A stretch of 64,000 nt of DNA from Bordetella parapertussis (GTDB lineage Bacteria; Bacteroidota; Bacteroidia; Chitinophagales; Chitinophagaceae), in assembly GCA_943331005.2 (NCBI GenBank), contig CALQJX020000001.1, forward strand, positions 293,697 through 357,696, written 5' to 3'. Each line of letters begins with the position of its first letter. Position 1 is the stretch's first letter. Made by a program: the position numbers and the translations under genes. This document shows, piece by piece, positions 54,288-63,901 of this stretch. Below the pieces are notes generated by a model. It did no database searches, was not told where the DNA came from, and saw only the letters and a program-made list of their open reading frames with translations.

Positions 54288-56210
54288 ATGGGAGAAATAG
54301 CTGCAGGACCACTGCTGAGCGGGATAAACGTTCCCGAGGACCTGAGGAAACTGGATAAAAGCCAGCTTGCACAGGTGTGTAATGAGTTGAGGCAGTTCAT
54401 CATCGACTGTGTCAGTGTGCATGGTGGTCACTTCGGTGCCAGCCTTGGCGTTGTAGAGCTCACTGTTGCATTGCACTATGTGTACAATACCCCCGACGAT
54501 CAGCTGGTTTGGGACGTAGGTCATCAGGCGTACGGTCACAAGATCCTCACCGGCAGGCGCAAAATATTCCATACCAACCGCAAATACGGAGGCCTGAGTG
54601 GGTTCCCTAAACGCAGCGAAAGCGAATATGATGCTTTTGGTGTAGGGCACTCTTCTACTTCTATATCTGCAGCACTGGGTATGGCCATAGCATCCAAGTA
54701 CAAGGGCGAAGAGCAGCGCAGACACATAGCCGTAATAGGCGATGGTGCCATGACGGCAGGTCTTCCTTTCGAGGCGCTGAACCATGCCGGTGTAAGCAAT
54801 GCCAATGTGCTGATAATACTCAACGATAACAACATGAGCATAGACCCCAATGTGGGCGCGCTCAAAGAATATCTTACCGACATCACTACCTCGCATACCT
54901 GGAACCGCTTCAGGGACGATGTATGGAAGCTGCTGGGCATGTTGCCTTCAAAAGACTTCCAGAAGATGGCTTCTAAAATAGAGGCCGGTCTGAAAGGAGT
55001 GGTTTCTAAAAGCAGTAATCTGTTCGAGGCGCTGGGTCTGCGTTATTTTGGCCCTATAGACGGCCACAACGTACTGAAGCTGGCCGAAACATTGAAAGAC
55101 CTGAGCGATATACCCGGCCCTAAACTGCTGCACATAAAAACAGTAAAGGGAAAGGGCTACGAACTGGCAGAACAGGATCAGACCCTGTGGCACGCTCCGG
55201 GCACCTTCGACAAGATCACCGGTAAGATCAATAAAAAAATAATTACTGTTCCGGAACCACCTAAGTACCAGGATGTGTTCGGACATACCATACTGGAACT
55301 GGCAGAGAAAAACCCATTGATCATGGGTATCACTCCGGCCATGCCATCGGGTTGTTCGTTAAAGATAATGATGGACGCCATGCCCGACCGCGCCATAGAC
55401 GTGGGTATAGCAGAGCAGCACGCCGTAACTGTAAGTGCCGGTATGGCCACACAAGGACTGCGCGTATTCTGCAACATCTACAGCAGCTTCATGCAGCGCG
55501 CCTATGATATGGTGATACACGATGTGGCCATTCAGAAATTGCCTGTGGTCTTCTGCCTCGATCGTGCAGGTCTTGTTGGCGACGACGGCCCTACGCATCA
55601 CGGTGCATACGATATAGCCTATATGCGCTGTGTGCCCAACCTAATAGTGAGTGCACCTATGAACGAAGCAGAACTGCGTAACCTCATGTATACGGCTCAG
55701 CTGCCGGAACAGGATATGCCTTTTGTGATTCGCTACCCACGCGGACAAGGTGTGATGCCTCAGTGGCGCAACACCATGGAGAAAGTGGAGATAGGTACCG
55801 GCCGCAAAATTTGCGACGGTAACGAAGTAGCAATTCTCACTATCGGTCATCCGGGCAACTTTGCTGTGGCTGCCTGCCGCATGCTGGCAACAGAAGATTT
55901 CTATCCTGCACACTACGATATGCGATTTGTGAAGCCGCTCGATGAGGCTATGCTGCACGAAATAGCAACCCGCTACAACAAAATTGTTACCGTAGAAGAC
56001 GGTACAGTAGTAGGTGGTTTTGGTAGTGCGGTGCTGGAATTCATGGCTTTGCATGGCTATACGCCTGAGGTGAAGATACTGGGTATACCAGACCGTTATG
56101 TAGAGCATGGCAAACCGGAAGAACTGCACCACGAGTGTGGCTATGATGCCGAAGCCATTGCAACTGCTGTAAAGGAACTGGCCGCTACCAGAGAAGAGAT
56201 ACTTGCCTGA
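54288..56210 (+). CDS. dxs: 1-deoxy-D-xylulose-5-phosphate synthase
   Basis: A 640-residue thiamine diphosphate enzyme that makes DXP from pyruvate and glyceraldehyde 3-phosphate, the first step of the non-mevalonate isoprenoid pathway. Seen are HGGHFGASLGVVELTVALHY, DVGHQAYGHKILTGR, the ThDP site GDGAMTAGLPFEALNHAG, and DRAGLVGDDGPTHHGAYDIA. Normal length and ends IATAVKELAATREEI. The following gene begins close to or within its last codons. Confidence 0.98.
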   Translation: MGEIAAGPLLSGINVPEDLRKLDKSQLAQVCNELRQFIIDCVSVHGGHFGASLGVVELTVALHYVYNTPDDQLVWDVGHQAYGHKILTGRRKIFHTNRKYGGLSGFPKRSESEYDAFGVGHSSTSISAALGMAIASKYKGEEQRRHIAVIGDGAMTAGLPFEALNHAGVSNANVLIILNDNNMSIDPNVGALKEYLTDITTSHTWNRFRDDVWKLLGMLPSKDFQKMASKIEAGLKGVVSKSSNLFEALGLRYFGPIDGHNVLKLAETLKDLSDIPGPKLLHIKTVKGKGYELAEQDQTLWHAPGTFDKITGKINKKIITVPEPPKYQDVFGHTILELAEKNPLIMGITPAMPSGCSLKIMMDAMPDRAIDVGIAEQHAVTVSAGMATQGLRVFCNIYSSFMQRAYDMVIHDVAIQKLPVVFCLDRAGLVGDDGPTHHGAYDIAYMRCVPNLIVSAPMNEAELRNLMYTAQLPEQDMPFVIRYPRGQGVMPQWRNTMEKVEIGTGRKICDGNEVAILTIGHPGNFAVAACRMLATEDFYPAHYDMRFVKPLDEAMLHEIATRYNKIVTVEDGTVVGGFGSAVLEFMALHGYTPEVKILGIPDRYVEHGKPEELHHECGYDAEAIATAVKELAATREEILA

Positions 56211-56250
56211 TAAAAGCAGTACCGCTCCGGTAAACAACCATACCTTGCTT

Positions 56251-56940
56251 ATGATGCATGCCAGTGATGATACCCGTTATTTCAGAGGTAATCAGTTCAC
56301 CTGTGCCACTGGCATTGGTGCGTGGTCATTCGTTACTGTAGTGCCGGCAGCTATCATTTTCTTGTCGGGGCTCAGTCTGTCAGACTTTGCCCGAACCGGT
56401 GTGATGCTTGTCCCTGCTTTGGCAATAATGCTACTGTTTTTTGCGCTGTTGTCGCTATCGCTGTTTTATTTCGAAACAGATAGTGCGCAGCTGGTAATAC
56501 GCAATCATAATCTTTCATTTCTGAAACGGACCTTTCTATGGCAGGATATAGCCCGTGTGGTGCTGGAAAACAACCGTGCTGAAATTCTGCTGCATAACGG
56601 TAGCAAAAAAGTGATACGTGCCGAGAGCCTTAAAGACGAACACTGGCTGGCACTGAAACAACACCTCCAAAACAAGAACATTTCAGTACGCGATGAAGTA
56701 GACTATGAAGTGCAGACCTCGCCGCAGGGAAAGTATGAGCAGCGCCGGCTGAACCGCGGTATGGCTTTGCTTCTGTTGGTGATAGGAGCTGTTGCTGCAT
56801 TACTCATAAAAAGAGATGTGGAGCGATGGGTGCTGGCGCTGTGGGTAATGTTGGGATTGCTGATCGGAATTGTAGTGGTGTTTCTCTGGTATGCCATGGG
56901 TGGCAAAAACAATAACAACGATACCGATAACAAGGAGTAA
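56251..56940 (+). CDS. Membrane protein with a PH-like domain, first of a pair
   Basis: The ATG at 56251 gives 229 residues; a TTG at 56203 would overlap dxs. It has two N-terminal membrane segments (about residues 26-45 and 52-72), a beta-rich PH-like stretch (AQLVIRNHNLSFLKRTFLWQ to SKKVIRAESLKDEHW) and two C-terminal segments. Its stop TAA shares its last A with the ATG of the next gene, so the two are translationally coupled. Confidence 0.65.
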   Translation: MMHASDDTRYFRGNQFTCATGIGAWSFVTVVPAAIIFLSGLSLSDFARTGVMLVPALAIMLLFFALLSLSLFYFETDSAQLVIRNHNLSFLKRTFLWQDIARVVLENNRAEILLHNGSKKVIRAESLKDEHWLALKQHLQNKNISVRDEVDYEVQTSPQGKYEQRRLNRGMALLLLVIGAVAALLIKRDVERWVLALWVMLGLLIGIVVVFLWYAMGGKNNNNDTDNKE

Positions 56941-57449
56941 TGACAAACTATACAGTTTACGTAAGATCGTGGTTGCTGTGGGCTATTGCTTTTGTAGCAT
57001 TTTCCCTGGTAGGGTTGTTCTTTGCAGTGATACCCGAAACTTTTATCGAAGTCACAGAGTGGATCACATTTATTCTGTGGCTGGTGGCAACTTTTTTTGC
57101 CTATCCTGCAGCGCAGGTAGCTTCGCGGGCAAGACTAAATGTAGAGATAGATACCGATAAGCTGATACTCACTACTACCCGCCGCAATATATTCATTCCC
57201 GATACCGACCGTATTATTACCTACCGCAGCATCACCAATATTGCTGTAGAGGAGTACCTTTCCGGCGGCTGTTATTTATGCATCACTACTGCAGATGGCA
57301 AAAAAACCAGGCTGTTGCGCAGAGAGCATATTCTTACTACCAACCACTCCTTTATGAAAATGTGCATACTGCTGAATAAGGCAGTAGAGACCTATAAAGC
57401 AACAGTGCAGAAAGACATTGCAGTGGTCTCTGATGTTAAAGAGCCTTAA
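56940..57449 (+). CDS. Membrane protein with a PH-like domain, second of a pair
   Basis: A 169-residue protein with two N-terminal membrane segments (about residues 10-30 and 40-60) followed by a PH-like domain (DKLILTTTRRNIFIPDTDRI, then YRSITNIAVEEY). Shares its plan with the upstream protein, without the second pair of helices. The start overlaps the previous stop (TAATG). Function unknown. Confidence 0.65.
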   Translation: MTNYTVYVRSWLLWAIAFVAFSLVGLFFAVIPETFIEVTEWITFILWLVATFFAYPAAQVASRARLNVEIDTDKLILTTTRRNIFIPDTDRIITYRSITNIAVEEYLSGGCYLCITTADGKKTRLLRREHILTTNHSFMKMCILLNKAVETYKATVQKDIAVVSDVKEP

Positions 57450-57454
57450 ATAAA

Positions 57455-58105
57455 CTATTGCAGCTTTCGCACTATCATCAGTCCGTCTCTTACGGGCAGT
57501 AACAGATGTTGCACCCTTGGGTCGGCCTTTATTTTTTCGTTATAGCGGTGCATGGCTTTGGCGTTTTTGGTTTGCTCTTCTACAGGGCGCACCACCTCTC
57601 CGTCATAGAGTACATTGTCGGCAATAATGTAGCCGCCTACCGGCACCAGATCATACACCAAGTCATAGTAACGTTCATAATTGCTTTTGTCTGCGTCTAT
57701 AAATACCAGATCGAACTGAGTGTTCAGCGTAGGTATTATGTCGGCAGCATGCCCCGTATGCTGGGTTATTTTATCGGCCATGCCGGTCTGTGTTATATAC
57801 TTGGCGGCAATATCATAGAGCTCTTCATCTATCTCTATGGTGTGCAGGTGTCCGCCTTCTTTTAGTCCCTGTGCCAGACATATGGCAGAGTAGCCGGTAA
57901 AGGTGCCAATCTCCAGTATAGAAGCAGGCTGCAGCATGTGGCTCAGCATCTGCAGCACAGTGCCCTGCATGTGCCCCGATATCATTACCGCATCGCCGCG
58001 TTTCAGGTTCGTTTCGCGGTTCAGCGCTACCAGTGCAGGTATTTCTGCGGTGGTATAGGTAGCAGTATATTTATCTATCTGTTCAGAAAGAAGAGAGGTT
58101 GTCAT
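57455..58105 (-). CDS. SAM-dependent O-methyltransferase (COMT-like)
   Basis: A 216-residue protein of the O-methyltransferase family 3. SAM-binding motif I is ILEIGTFTGYSAICLA near residue 63, motif with acidic ribose ligand IEIDEELYDIA, and the metal-binding FIDADKSNYERYYD near 133 with DNVLYDGEV. Probably methylates catechol-type substrates; the natural one is unknown. It is followed 3 bp away by the LOG-family gene upstream on the same strand. Confidence 0.9.
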   Translation of the reverse strand: MTTSLLSEQIDKYTATYTTAEIPALVALNRETNLKRGDAVMISGHMQGTVLQMLSHMLQPASILEIGTFTGYSAICLAQGLKEGGHLHTIEIDEELYDIAAKYITQTGMADKITQHTGHAADIIPTLNTQFDLVFIDADKSNYERYYDLVYDLVPVGGYIIADNVLYDGEVVRPVEEQTKNAKAMHRYNEKIKADPRVQHLLLPVRDGLMIVRKLQ

Positions 58106-58108
58106 TTA

Positions 58109-58807
58109 TCAGAAGTTAGGCTGCAGTTTGTTGTGTGTGTAGAACTCGCTTATGTAGTTCACCACTTCATCTGCGGTATCAAAGACTTTTATCATTTCCA
58201 GATCGCCGGGACTTATATTCTGTTCTGTTTCCAGCATGGTTTCGCGCATCCAGTTGAAGAGCCCGTTCCAGTAGGCCTTTCCCACACATACCATGGGTGT
58301 CTGGGTAAACTTGCGGGTCTGTATCAGCGTAGCTACTTCAAAGAACTCATCCATAGTGCCCCAGCCGCCCGGCATCATTATGAAGCCCTGTGCATACTTG
58401 GTGAACATGACCTTGCGCACAAAAAAATACTCGAAGTTGATAGAGGTATCTTTGTTCACATAGCCATTGCTTTCCTGCTCAAAGGGCAGGTCTATGTTCA
58501 GCCCCACAGAGCGGCCCTGAGCCATGTGGGCACCCTTATTGGCAGCTTCCATAATGCCGGGACCGCCACCGGTTATAATGCCGAATCCTTCTTGTGCCAG
58601 CCTGCGCGATATCTCTACCGTGAGCTCATAATATTTGTGCCCCGGCCTGGTGCGTGCCGATCCGAATATGGACACACAAGGTCCTATGCGTGCCAGGGTT
58701 TCGAAACCCTGCACAAACTCGGCCATTATCTTGAATATCTGCCAGCTGGAGTGGGCTCTTGTTTCTGTCCAGTCGCGAAGCCTGAGGCTGTTTATCTGGT
58801 CTTTCAT
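58109..58807 (-). CDS. LOG-family protein (TIGR00730-type nucleosidase)
   Basis: A 232-residue Rossmann-fold protein with the signature GGGPGIMEAANKGA near residue 99 and PGGWGTMDEFFE near 164, where PGGxGTxxE binds AMP-type substrates. Family members hydrolyse nucleoside 5'-monophosphates, including cytokinin precursors. The stop of the symporter gene overlaps its start by 4 bp (58804-58807). Confidence 0.9.
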   Translation of the reverse strand: MKDQINSLRLRDWTETRAHSSWQIFKIMAEFVQGFETLARIGPCVSIFGSARTRPGHKYYELTVEISRRLAQEGFGIITGGGPGIMEAANKGAHMAQGRSVGLNIDLPFEQESNGYVNKDTSINFEYFFVRKVMFTKYAQGFIMMPGGWGTMDEFFEVATLIQTRKFTQTPMVCVGKAYWNGLFNWMRETMLETEQNISPGDLEMIKVFDTADEVVNYISEFYTHNKLQPNF

Positions 58808-60345
58808 GCAGAGAGGTTTAATGATGGTTTGCTGTTCTTGTCAGACAGACCGATGAGTAATAAGAAGGTAATAAGTGCGTTGATGATTAGCAGCTCCACG
58901 CCTATTTTGTAGCCGTGAAAAATACTTTCCGACAGAGCAGAAAGGCGGGTAGCAGTATCGGCACCAAGGTGCAGCTTATCTATATACCAGCCGGCATTAT
59001 TTACCAGGTCTATACCAAAGGTGAGCAGCAGCGAGGCTATACAGATCCAAATTGGTAGTTTGTTGCTGATGCTCTTTTGGGTGAGTATGCCATAGGCAAA
59101 AAGCCCCAGCAGCGGCCCGTAGGTAAAGCCCGCCATCTTCAGCAGTATGTCTATGAGCGATCCGTTATCTATCATGCGGAAGAAGAACACACAGGCAAGG
59201 AACACCACTGCAAATGCATTGTGTACAATAAGCCTTGTTTTTTGCTGCTGCGCTGCAGACAGGTCTTTGTTTCTTTTTATACCCAGCACATCTATGCAGA
59301 ACGAAGAGGTGAGGGCAGTAAGCGCGCCATCGGCACTGGGAAACACTGCCGATATAAGCCCTATCATGAAGCAGACCGTAATAAAGAACGGCAGGCCGCT
59401 GTTGATGGCAATGGCAGGGAAAAGATCATCGCCTGCTGTGCTTATGCCCTTGCTACCTGCATAGAGATACAGCAGGCCACCCAGTAGCAGGAAGATGAAG
59501 TTGGCCACCAGCAGCACAAAGCAGAATACCACCATGTTCTTCTGAGAGTCTTTCAGGTTGCTCACGCTTATGTTCTTCTGCATCATTTCCTGGTCCAGGC
59601 CGGTCATGGCTATGGTTATGAAGGCGCCACCCAGTATCTGCTTCAGGAAGAAGCCGGGGCTTTTCACATCCGTCTGCAGCAGCTTGGTATATCCTTTTTC
59701 CTGCATAGCCACCCAGGTGCTGCCCAGATCCAGGTGCAGGGAGTGCATGATGTAGCCTACACATATCACCAGAGCCAGCAGCATGAAGGTGGTCTGTAGG
59801 GTGTCTGTCCACACAATGGTCTTCACGCCGCCACGGTAGGTATAGAGCAGTATGAGCCCCAGTATGATGATGGCCGTAGCACCAAACGGAATACCTATGT
59901 CTTCCAGCACAAATTTCTCCAGCACCTTTATTACCAGATACAGGCGCAGTGTAGCGCCCAGCGTGCGCGACAGTATGAAGAACAGCGAACCCGTTTTGTA
60001 GGCATTCATGCCCAGCCTCTTTTCCAGATAGGTATAAATGGAAGTGAGGTTCATGCGGTAATAGACCGGCAATAATATATAGGCCACGGCAAAATAGCCC
60101 AGCCAGTACCCTATAACTACCTGAAAGTAGTTGAAGCCCGCCTTGCCCACTGTGCCCGGCACAGATATAAAGGTCATGCCCGATAGCGAGGTGCCTATCA
60201 TGCCAAATGCTACCAGCCACCACTTGCTGCTGCGGTTGCCTATAAAGAACGATTCGTTATCCGAATTGCGCGATGTGTAGAAGGCTATGCCCAGCAGCAC
60301 AGCAAAGTAGAGCAGTATTATGCCCAGCAGTATAGCAGAGTTCAT
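58804..60345 (-). CDS. Sodium/solute symporter (SSS family)
   Basis: A 513-residue transporter with 13-14 membrane helices. Family features are GTSLSGMTFISVPGTVGKAG near residue 52, the sodium-site region LISAVFPSADGALTALTSSF near 320 and TYRGGVKTIVWTDTLQTTFM near 170. Substrate unknown. It forms an apparent operon with the LOG-family and methyltransferase genes. Confidence 0.92.
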   Translation of the reverse strand: MNSAILLGIILLYFAVLLGIAFYTSRNSDNESFFIGNRSSKWWLVAFGMIGTSLSGMTFISVPGTVGKAGFNYFQVVIGYWLGYFAVAYILLPVYYRMNLTSIYTYLEKRLGMNAYKTGSLFFILSRTLGATLRLYLVIKVLEKFVLEDIGIPFGATAIIILGLILLYTYRGGVKTIVWTDTLQTTFMLLALVICVGYIMHSLHLDLGSTWVAMQEKGYTKLLQTDVKSPGFFLKQILGGAFITIAMTGLDQEMMQKNISVSNLKDSQKNMVVFCFVLLVANFIFLLLGGLLYLYAGSKGISTAGDDLFPAIAINSGLPFFITVCFMIGLISAVFPSADGALTALTSSFCIDVLGIKRNKDLSAAQQQKTRLIVHNAFAVVFLACVFFFRMIDNGSLIDILLKMAGFTYGPLLGLFAYGILTQKSISNKLPIWICIASLLLTFGIDLVNNAGWYIDKLHLGADTATRLSALSESIFHGYKIGVELLIINALITFLLLIGLSDKNSKPSLNLSA

Positions 60346-60413
60346 GCTTATATTAAATAGTTCAGGCCTTGCCTATGTAGCAAAGCCTGAAATTATGTTT
60401 ATTTTATCACGTT

Positions 60414-61010
60414 TTACATTCCGGTAGCAATACCCAGCCTCATAGCAGGAAATCCCTTGGGGTAGGGACTGTTCTTGCCCTGCAGCACATCATAAAAGAG
60501 TTCGCCATACATGCTCACCCTGCCACCCAGTGGCTGGCGCAGACCCGCACCTATAAGCAGGCACTGATTGGTAACAGAGCTTTTGGTCTGGTTGAACTGT
60601 CCCTGATTATCCAGCGGATAACTGAGTGTGATGAAGTCGTACTCGTAGGTGGCGTTCAGAAAGATGTTCCGGTATACATAGTAGCGGGTCCACACATTGG
60701 GGTACACTATGTTCATGTATTCGTTGTGGGTCTCGTCATAGGGTACTTTGTAGTACTGATAACCCAGACCTACACCGGCATAAAAATTCTTCTGCAGCCT
60801 GTAGCCGGCAATGGGCGATGCGCCCAGGCGCAGATAACCGCCACCCAGCCCAAAGTTCATGCCGCCGCCCAGCACCAGCTTGTCGGCATCATAGCCCTTT
60901 TTTTCTTTTTTCTTTTTGTAGTTGGCCTTGCCCGAGCTGTTATACACCTCCTGCGCCATTGCTGCTGAAAAACCTGCCAGTAGCAACAGGGTCAGAACTA
61001 GATTTCTCAT
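60414..61010 (-). CDS. Small outer-membrane beta-barrel protein
   Basis: The ATG at 61010 gives 198 residues with a signal peptide (LVLTLLLLAGFSAAMAQ). The mature part begins with a basic linker (YKKKKEKKGYDADK) and continues with alternating beta strands such as YLRLGASPIAGYRLQKNFYA and an aromatic C-terminal strand, as in OmpA-like barrels of about eight strands. Function unknown. Confidence 0.8.
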   Translation of the reverse strand: MRNLVLTLLLLAGFSAAMAQEVYNSSGKANYKKKKEKKGYDADKLVLGGGMNFGLGGGYLRLGASPIAGYRLQKNFYAGVGLGYQYYKVPYDETHNEYMNIVYPNVWTRYYVYRNIFLNATYEYDFITLSYPLDNQGQFNQTKSSVTNQCLLIGAGLRQPLGGRVSMYGELFYDVLQGKNSPYPKGFPAMRLGIATGM

Positions 61011-61170
61011 AATAGCAGTTTTTCTCACACGAAGTTAACGATTATTGATATACAAGCCTGTGTCGTGGCGTTTTCAGCAAATATTTAACAACCACAGCTA
61101 CAGGCATTTTCAGCGGCTTTTGGCATAAATTGCAGCTTGGCACTATTGTTTTTAACTGCCAATTGATACT

Positions 61171-61584
61171 ATGCTCATTCAGAATATTAAACTGGCTGCT
61201 GATGCCCTGGTATTTACCGGCGACAAAGAAAACCTGCAGCTGCTGCTTATAAAAAGGAAGAACGACCCCTGCAAAGGAATGTGGGCACTGCCCGGTGGTT
61301 TTGTGGAAGACGACGAGGAACTGGAAGCCGCCGCTATACGAGAGCTGGAAGAAGAGACCGGACTGAAAGTACCCGCCATGACCCAGCTCTATGCCTTTGG
61401 CCGTGTGGGGCGAGATAGCCGTGGCCGCACAGTTACCGTAACCTACTACACCACTATTGCTGCCCCGCAACCCGTGAGCGGCCAGGACGATGCCGCCGAA
61501 GCCCACTGGGTAGCCGTAAAAGATATTACCGCCCTCGCCTTCGACCATATGGAGATGCTGCAAATGGCGCTGGAAAGGTTGTAG
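61171..61584 (+). CDS. Nudix hydrolase
   Basis: A 137-residue protein with a complete Nudix box, GGFVEDDEELEAAAIRELEE followed by ETGL, the metal-binding site for cleaving nucleoside diphosphate compounds. Preceding MWALPGGFV and following GRVGRDSRGRTVTVTYYTTI resemble ADP-ribose or 8-oxo-dGTP type hydrolases. The start at 61171 gives the usual LIQNIKLAADALVFTGD. Confidence 0.92.
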   Translation: MLIQNIKLAADALVFTGDKENLQLLLIKRKNDPCKGMWALPGGFVEDDEELEAAAIRELEEETGLKVPAMTQLYAFGRVGRDSRGRTVTVTYYTTIAAPQPVSGQDDAAEAHWVAVKDITALAFDHMEMLQMALERL

Positions 61585-61599
61585 GGTGGGTGGTTTATA

Positions 61600-61895
61600 A
61601 ATATGTAATTGCTGCATGCAATAAAATTGCTCACTTTTTTGAAAATATTTTTCAGAGCCACATTTATTGATAACCAATGAGTTGCGAACAAATTATTGCG
61701 CAAAAAGTGCGCAAAAATTACTCGCGGAGAAACTTTAATATTATATACATGCGGGATGGCATCATGTATAATGGCGACTGAATAGCGGATAGGGTGCATA
61801 GTGCAGATTTTGAAACCAAAACTGCACAAAAGCCATGCCAAAGGTGGCCGAAAATGCCGCTATGGCAGAGGAAGATATCCACAAATTAAAGTGTG
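61600..61895 (-). repeat. Dispersed intergenic repeat of about 290 bp, copy 2 (inverted)
   Basis: The reverse complement matches 3968-4260, with CCGCGAGTAATTTTTGCGCA, GGTTATCAATAAA and AATATTTTC shared. The central hairpin TTGCGCA/TGCGCAA is kept with a different loop (CTTTT here, AAAAA in copy 1), suggesting selection for the stem. It begins only about 15 bp after the Nudix stop. Confidence 0.75.
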
Positions 61896-61964
61896 AAGCA
61901 ACAGCGCAAAAAGTGAGATTCACCAGAACGTCGATATATGCCTAACTTTATTTCTGTTTTATCC

Positions 61965-62041
61965 GGCAGTTATAAACTGCCGTCTTGCGTGATGCCCGGG
62001 TTGACAAACGCACAAAACCTATGCGGCAAACCCGCGCCAGT
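61965..62041 (+). repeat. Second palindromic repeat family, copy A
   Basis: A unit of about 76 bp opening with a hairpin GGCAGTT-ATA-AACTGCC, then CGTCTTGCGTGATGCCCGGG and ending AAACCCGCGCCAG. Two more copies lie at 63221-63296 (inverted) and 63902-63977. It carries several substitutions relative to the copies next to the RAYT. Confidence 0.8.
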
Positions 62042-62083
62042 GCAAGAAAAATCGCTCGAGGAAAATATATTCGATTGAGTATT

Positions 62084-62329
62084 ATGAAAAACAAAAAAAT
62101 TACTACAAAGCAAAGAAAAATTATTGGGGCAGTGTGTTTTTATGTGATGGTGACTGTAATCATCACGCCATGGCTCATCAGCCAAAATCGAAATTTCGGT
62201 GAAGATATTCAACTTTACCTGAAAGTTATTTCGGCTATTTTATTAGTAATAACACCTGTGTTATTTGTAAAGATTATAATACCTGCTATAAGTAGATATA
62301 TAGAAAAACATAACAATAATTTTATGTAA
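62084..62329 (+). CDS. Small two-helix membrane protein A
   Basis: The ATG at 62084 gives 81 residues; a longer reading from 61985 runs through the repeat and is unlikely. Two membrane helices (IIGAVCFYVMVTVIITPWLI and VISAILLVITPVLFVKIIIP) flank a short polar loop, with a basic N-terminus and a C-terminal EKHNNNFM. A similarly built protein is encoded at 62971-63192. Function unknown. Confidence 0.55.
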   Translation: MKNKKITTKQRKIIGAVCFYVMVTVIITPWLISQNRNFGEDIQLYLKVISAILLVITPVLFVKIIIPAISRYIEKHNNNFM

Positions 62330-62970
62330 TATACGACAATATATTTTATTTAGTAAACAGAAACAGTTTTTGTTTACCTATAAATTATGTGCACAATTAT
62401 CTAAAAAGTAAAATAATTGAGGGTGGTGTGTCAGGATTCAAATATTTGAAATTAAATTTATTATTTTTATATTTTTTTTATTATTAAATTATCTGTAATA
62501 TTTTGCTAGCATGAGTTGTCAATAAAAATGAACATGAAATGAAATATCTTATAAGAAAACTAGAATTTTACGGCGACTAGTGGAAATAGCGAATCAGCTT
62601 AACAATTAGCTACAAAAAATAAAGGTCTTTTATATTGTTTACCACATTAATTATACGTATAAATAAAGAGCTTTTTTGATGATATTGTCAATTTTACTAA
62701 GGAATTTTCAGCTGATGAATCAGTTCATTATATAGACTTAAAGTTCCCATATTTATCTGCAAAGACAAAATTATTTTACTGAAAATATAGTAAGTGTTAT
62801 TAACGAAATCATTTACCAAAAAGTAATTCGCATCATTGTATTTTTGGAAATATTTCTTTGCTCAATGTTATAAAACACATACGACGATTTAACATCAAGG
62901 CTCAATAGGACATTGGAAATATTTGAGTTATTTCTTGGTTCCTACAAATTAATTAATAATATTTAATAGA
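62330..62970. other. AT-rich gap without recognisable genes
   Basis: About 640 bp, far richer in A and T than the rest of the window. No reading frame of useful length, hairpin terminator or repeat was recognised. It may hold decayed genes or recently acquired DNA. Confidence 0.5.
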
Positions 62971-63192
62971 ATGAAATATATTAATAATAATAGTAAAATA
63001 TATTATATTGGCATATTTATTATTGCTATGTTTTTCTTGTTTGGTCTAATAGTAATTGAATTCGCTGATTTGATTGATCCAACCAAAAAAGTACTCAATA
63101 TAATTTCAGTAATTTTCAATTTGATATTAGTCCATACATATATTAAACACATATACCCTTATATATGCAAACGTTTGAATAATAAAAAATAG
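62971..63192 (+). CDS. Small two-helix membrane protein B
   Basis: A 73-residue protein with two membrane helices (IGIFIIAMFFLFGLIVIEF and IISVIFNLILVHTYI), an Asp-rich short loop and a basic C-terminus (CKRLNNKK). Its size and plan match protein A at 62084-62329, so the two may be diverged paralogues. Coding DNA is extremely AT-rich, unlike neighbouring core genes. Confidence 0.5.
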   Translation: MKYINNNSKIYYIGIFIIAMFFLFGLIVIEFADLIDPTKKVLNIISVIFNLILVHTYIKHIYPYICKRLNNKK

Positions 63193-63220
63193 CATTTTTT
63201 AAATAATACATACATACTCT

Positions 63221-63296
63221 GCTGGCGCGGGTTTGGCGCGTAGCCCTGCGTGTTTGCCAACCCGTGCCTCACGCAAGACGGCAGTTTAGAACTGCC
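63221..63296 (-). repeat. Second palindromic repeat family, copy B (inverted)
   Basis: Reads GCTGGCGCGGGTTTGGCGCG on the plus strand and ends CAAGACGGCAGTTTAGAACTGCC, the mirror of copies A and C. It ends 15 bp from the stop of the RAYT gene. Confidence 0.85.
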
Positions 63297-63310
63297 TTTG
63301 CTCCATAAAA

Positions 63311-63892
63311 TTAAATGATCAATTTATCCAATGGTAGCAATCCCGGTTTTTCATCTAAATAGTCAATAGCGCTACTATACTTATAGTGTTGTGGTAGCCA
63401 CACTAAACCAGAGCTGACCGGATTATTGTGAAGATAATTAAACCGTTCTATCAGCTTTTCCTGTGTATCCAACATAATCGGGTGATATTCTTCTTGCCAG
63501 AACTGATTTTCTTCATTATTACTGTTAGTTTTTCCATAAAAGCCAAACATATTGAGCATCCAATTTTTTCGGCTTTCCTGTGGATTGTTCATAATAGCCT
63601 CAACGACTTTCCTGGATGTGTGCTTTTTAAGATCCCTCATTATGTGGCTCAGTTTGTACCCCGGCTGTGCAGAAATAATAAGGTGAAAGTGATTGCTCAT
63701 TATTACCCATGCGTGCAGTCTGAGCCCTTTGTGAACACAGCAATACCTGAGACTATCACAGATAATTTCTTTGTACCATTCACGGCTTAGTCCATCTACC
63801 CATGCCACAACGGTTGATGTGACAAACACCGGGAGCTGATGATCATATACTTTGTATTTGGAAGACACACATGAAATTAAGCAATTTCTCAC
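63311..63892 (-). CDS. Second REP-associated tyrosine transposase-like protein
   Basis: A 193-residue Y1 HUH transposase relative of the 834-1379 protein. The HUH motif is SNHFHLI near residue 67 and the conserved NYLHNNPVSSGLVWLP lies near 148. Where the first RAYT has LKRYT, this one has LKKHT; the tyrosine of the family at that position is replaced by His, so either another Tyr (for instance in NYLHNNP) is catalytic or this copy is inactive. It sits between inverted repeats B and C. Confidence 0.85.
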   Translation of the reverse strand: MRNCLISCVSSKYKVYDHQLPVFVTSTVVAWVDGLSREWYKEIICDSLRYCCVHKGLRLHAWVIMSNHFHLIISAQPGYKLSHIMRDLKKHTSRKVVEAIMNNPQESRKNWMLNMFGFYGKTNSNNEENQFWQEEYHPIMLDTQEKLIERFNYLHNNPVSSGLVWLPQHYKYSSAIDYLDEKPGLLPLDKLII

Positions 63893-63901
63893 TTCATATC
63901 A

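Noticed and set aside
61985..62083. Longer N-terminus of small membrane protein A
   Set aside because: The extension is the palindromic repeat read in frame; the ATG at 62084 gives a clean basic N-terminus before the first helix.
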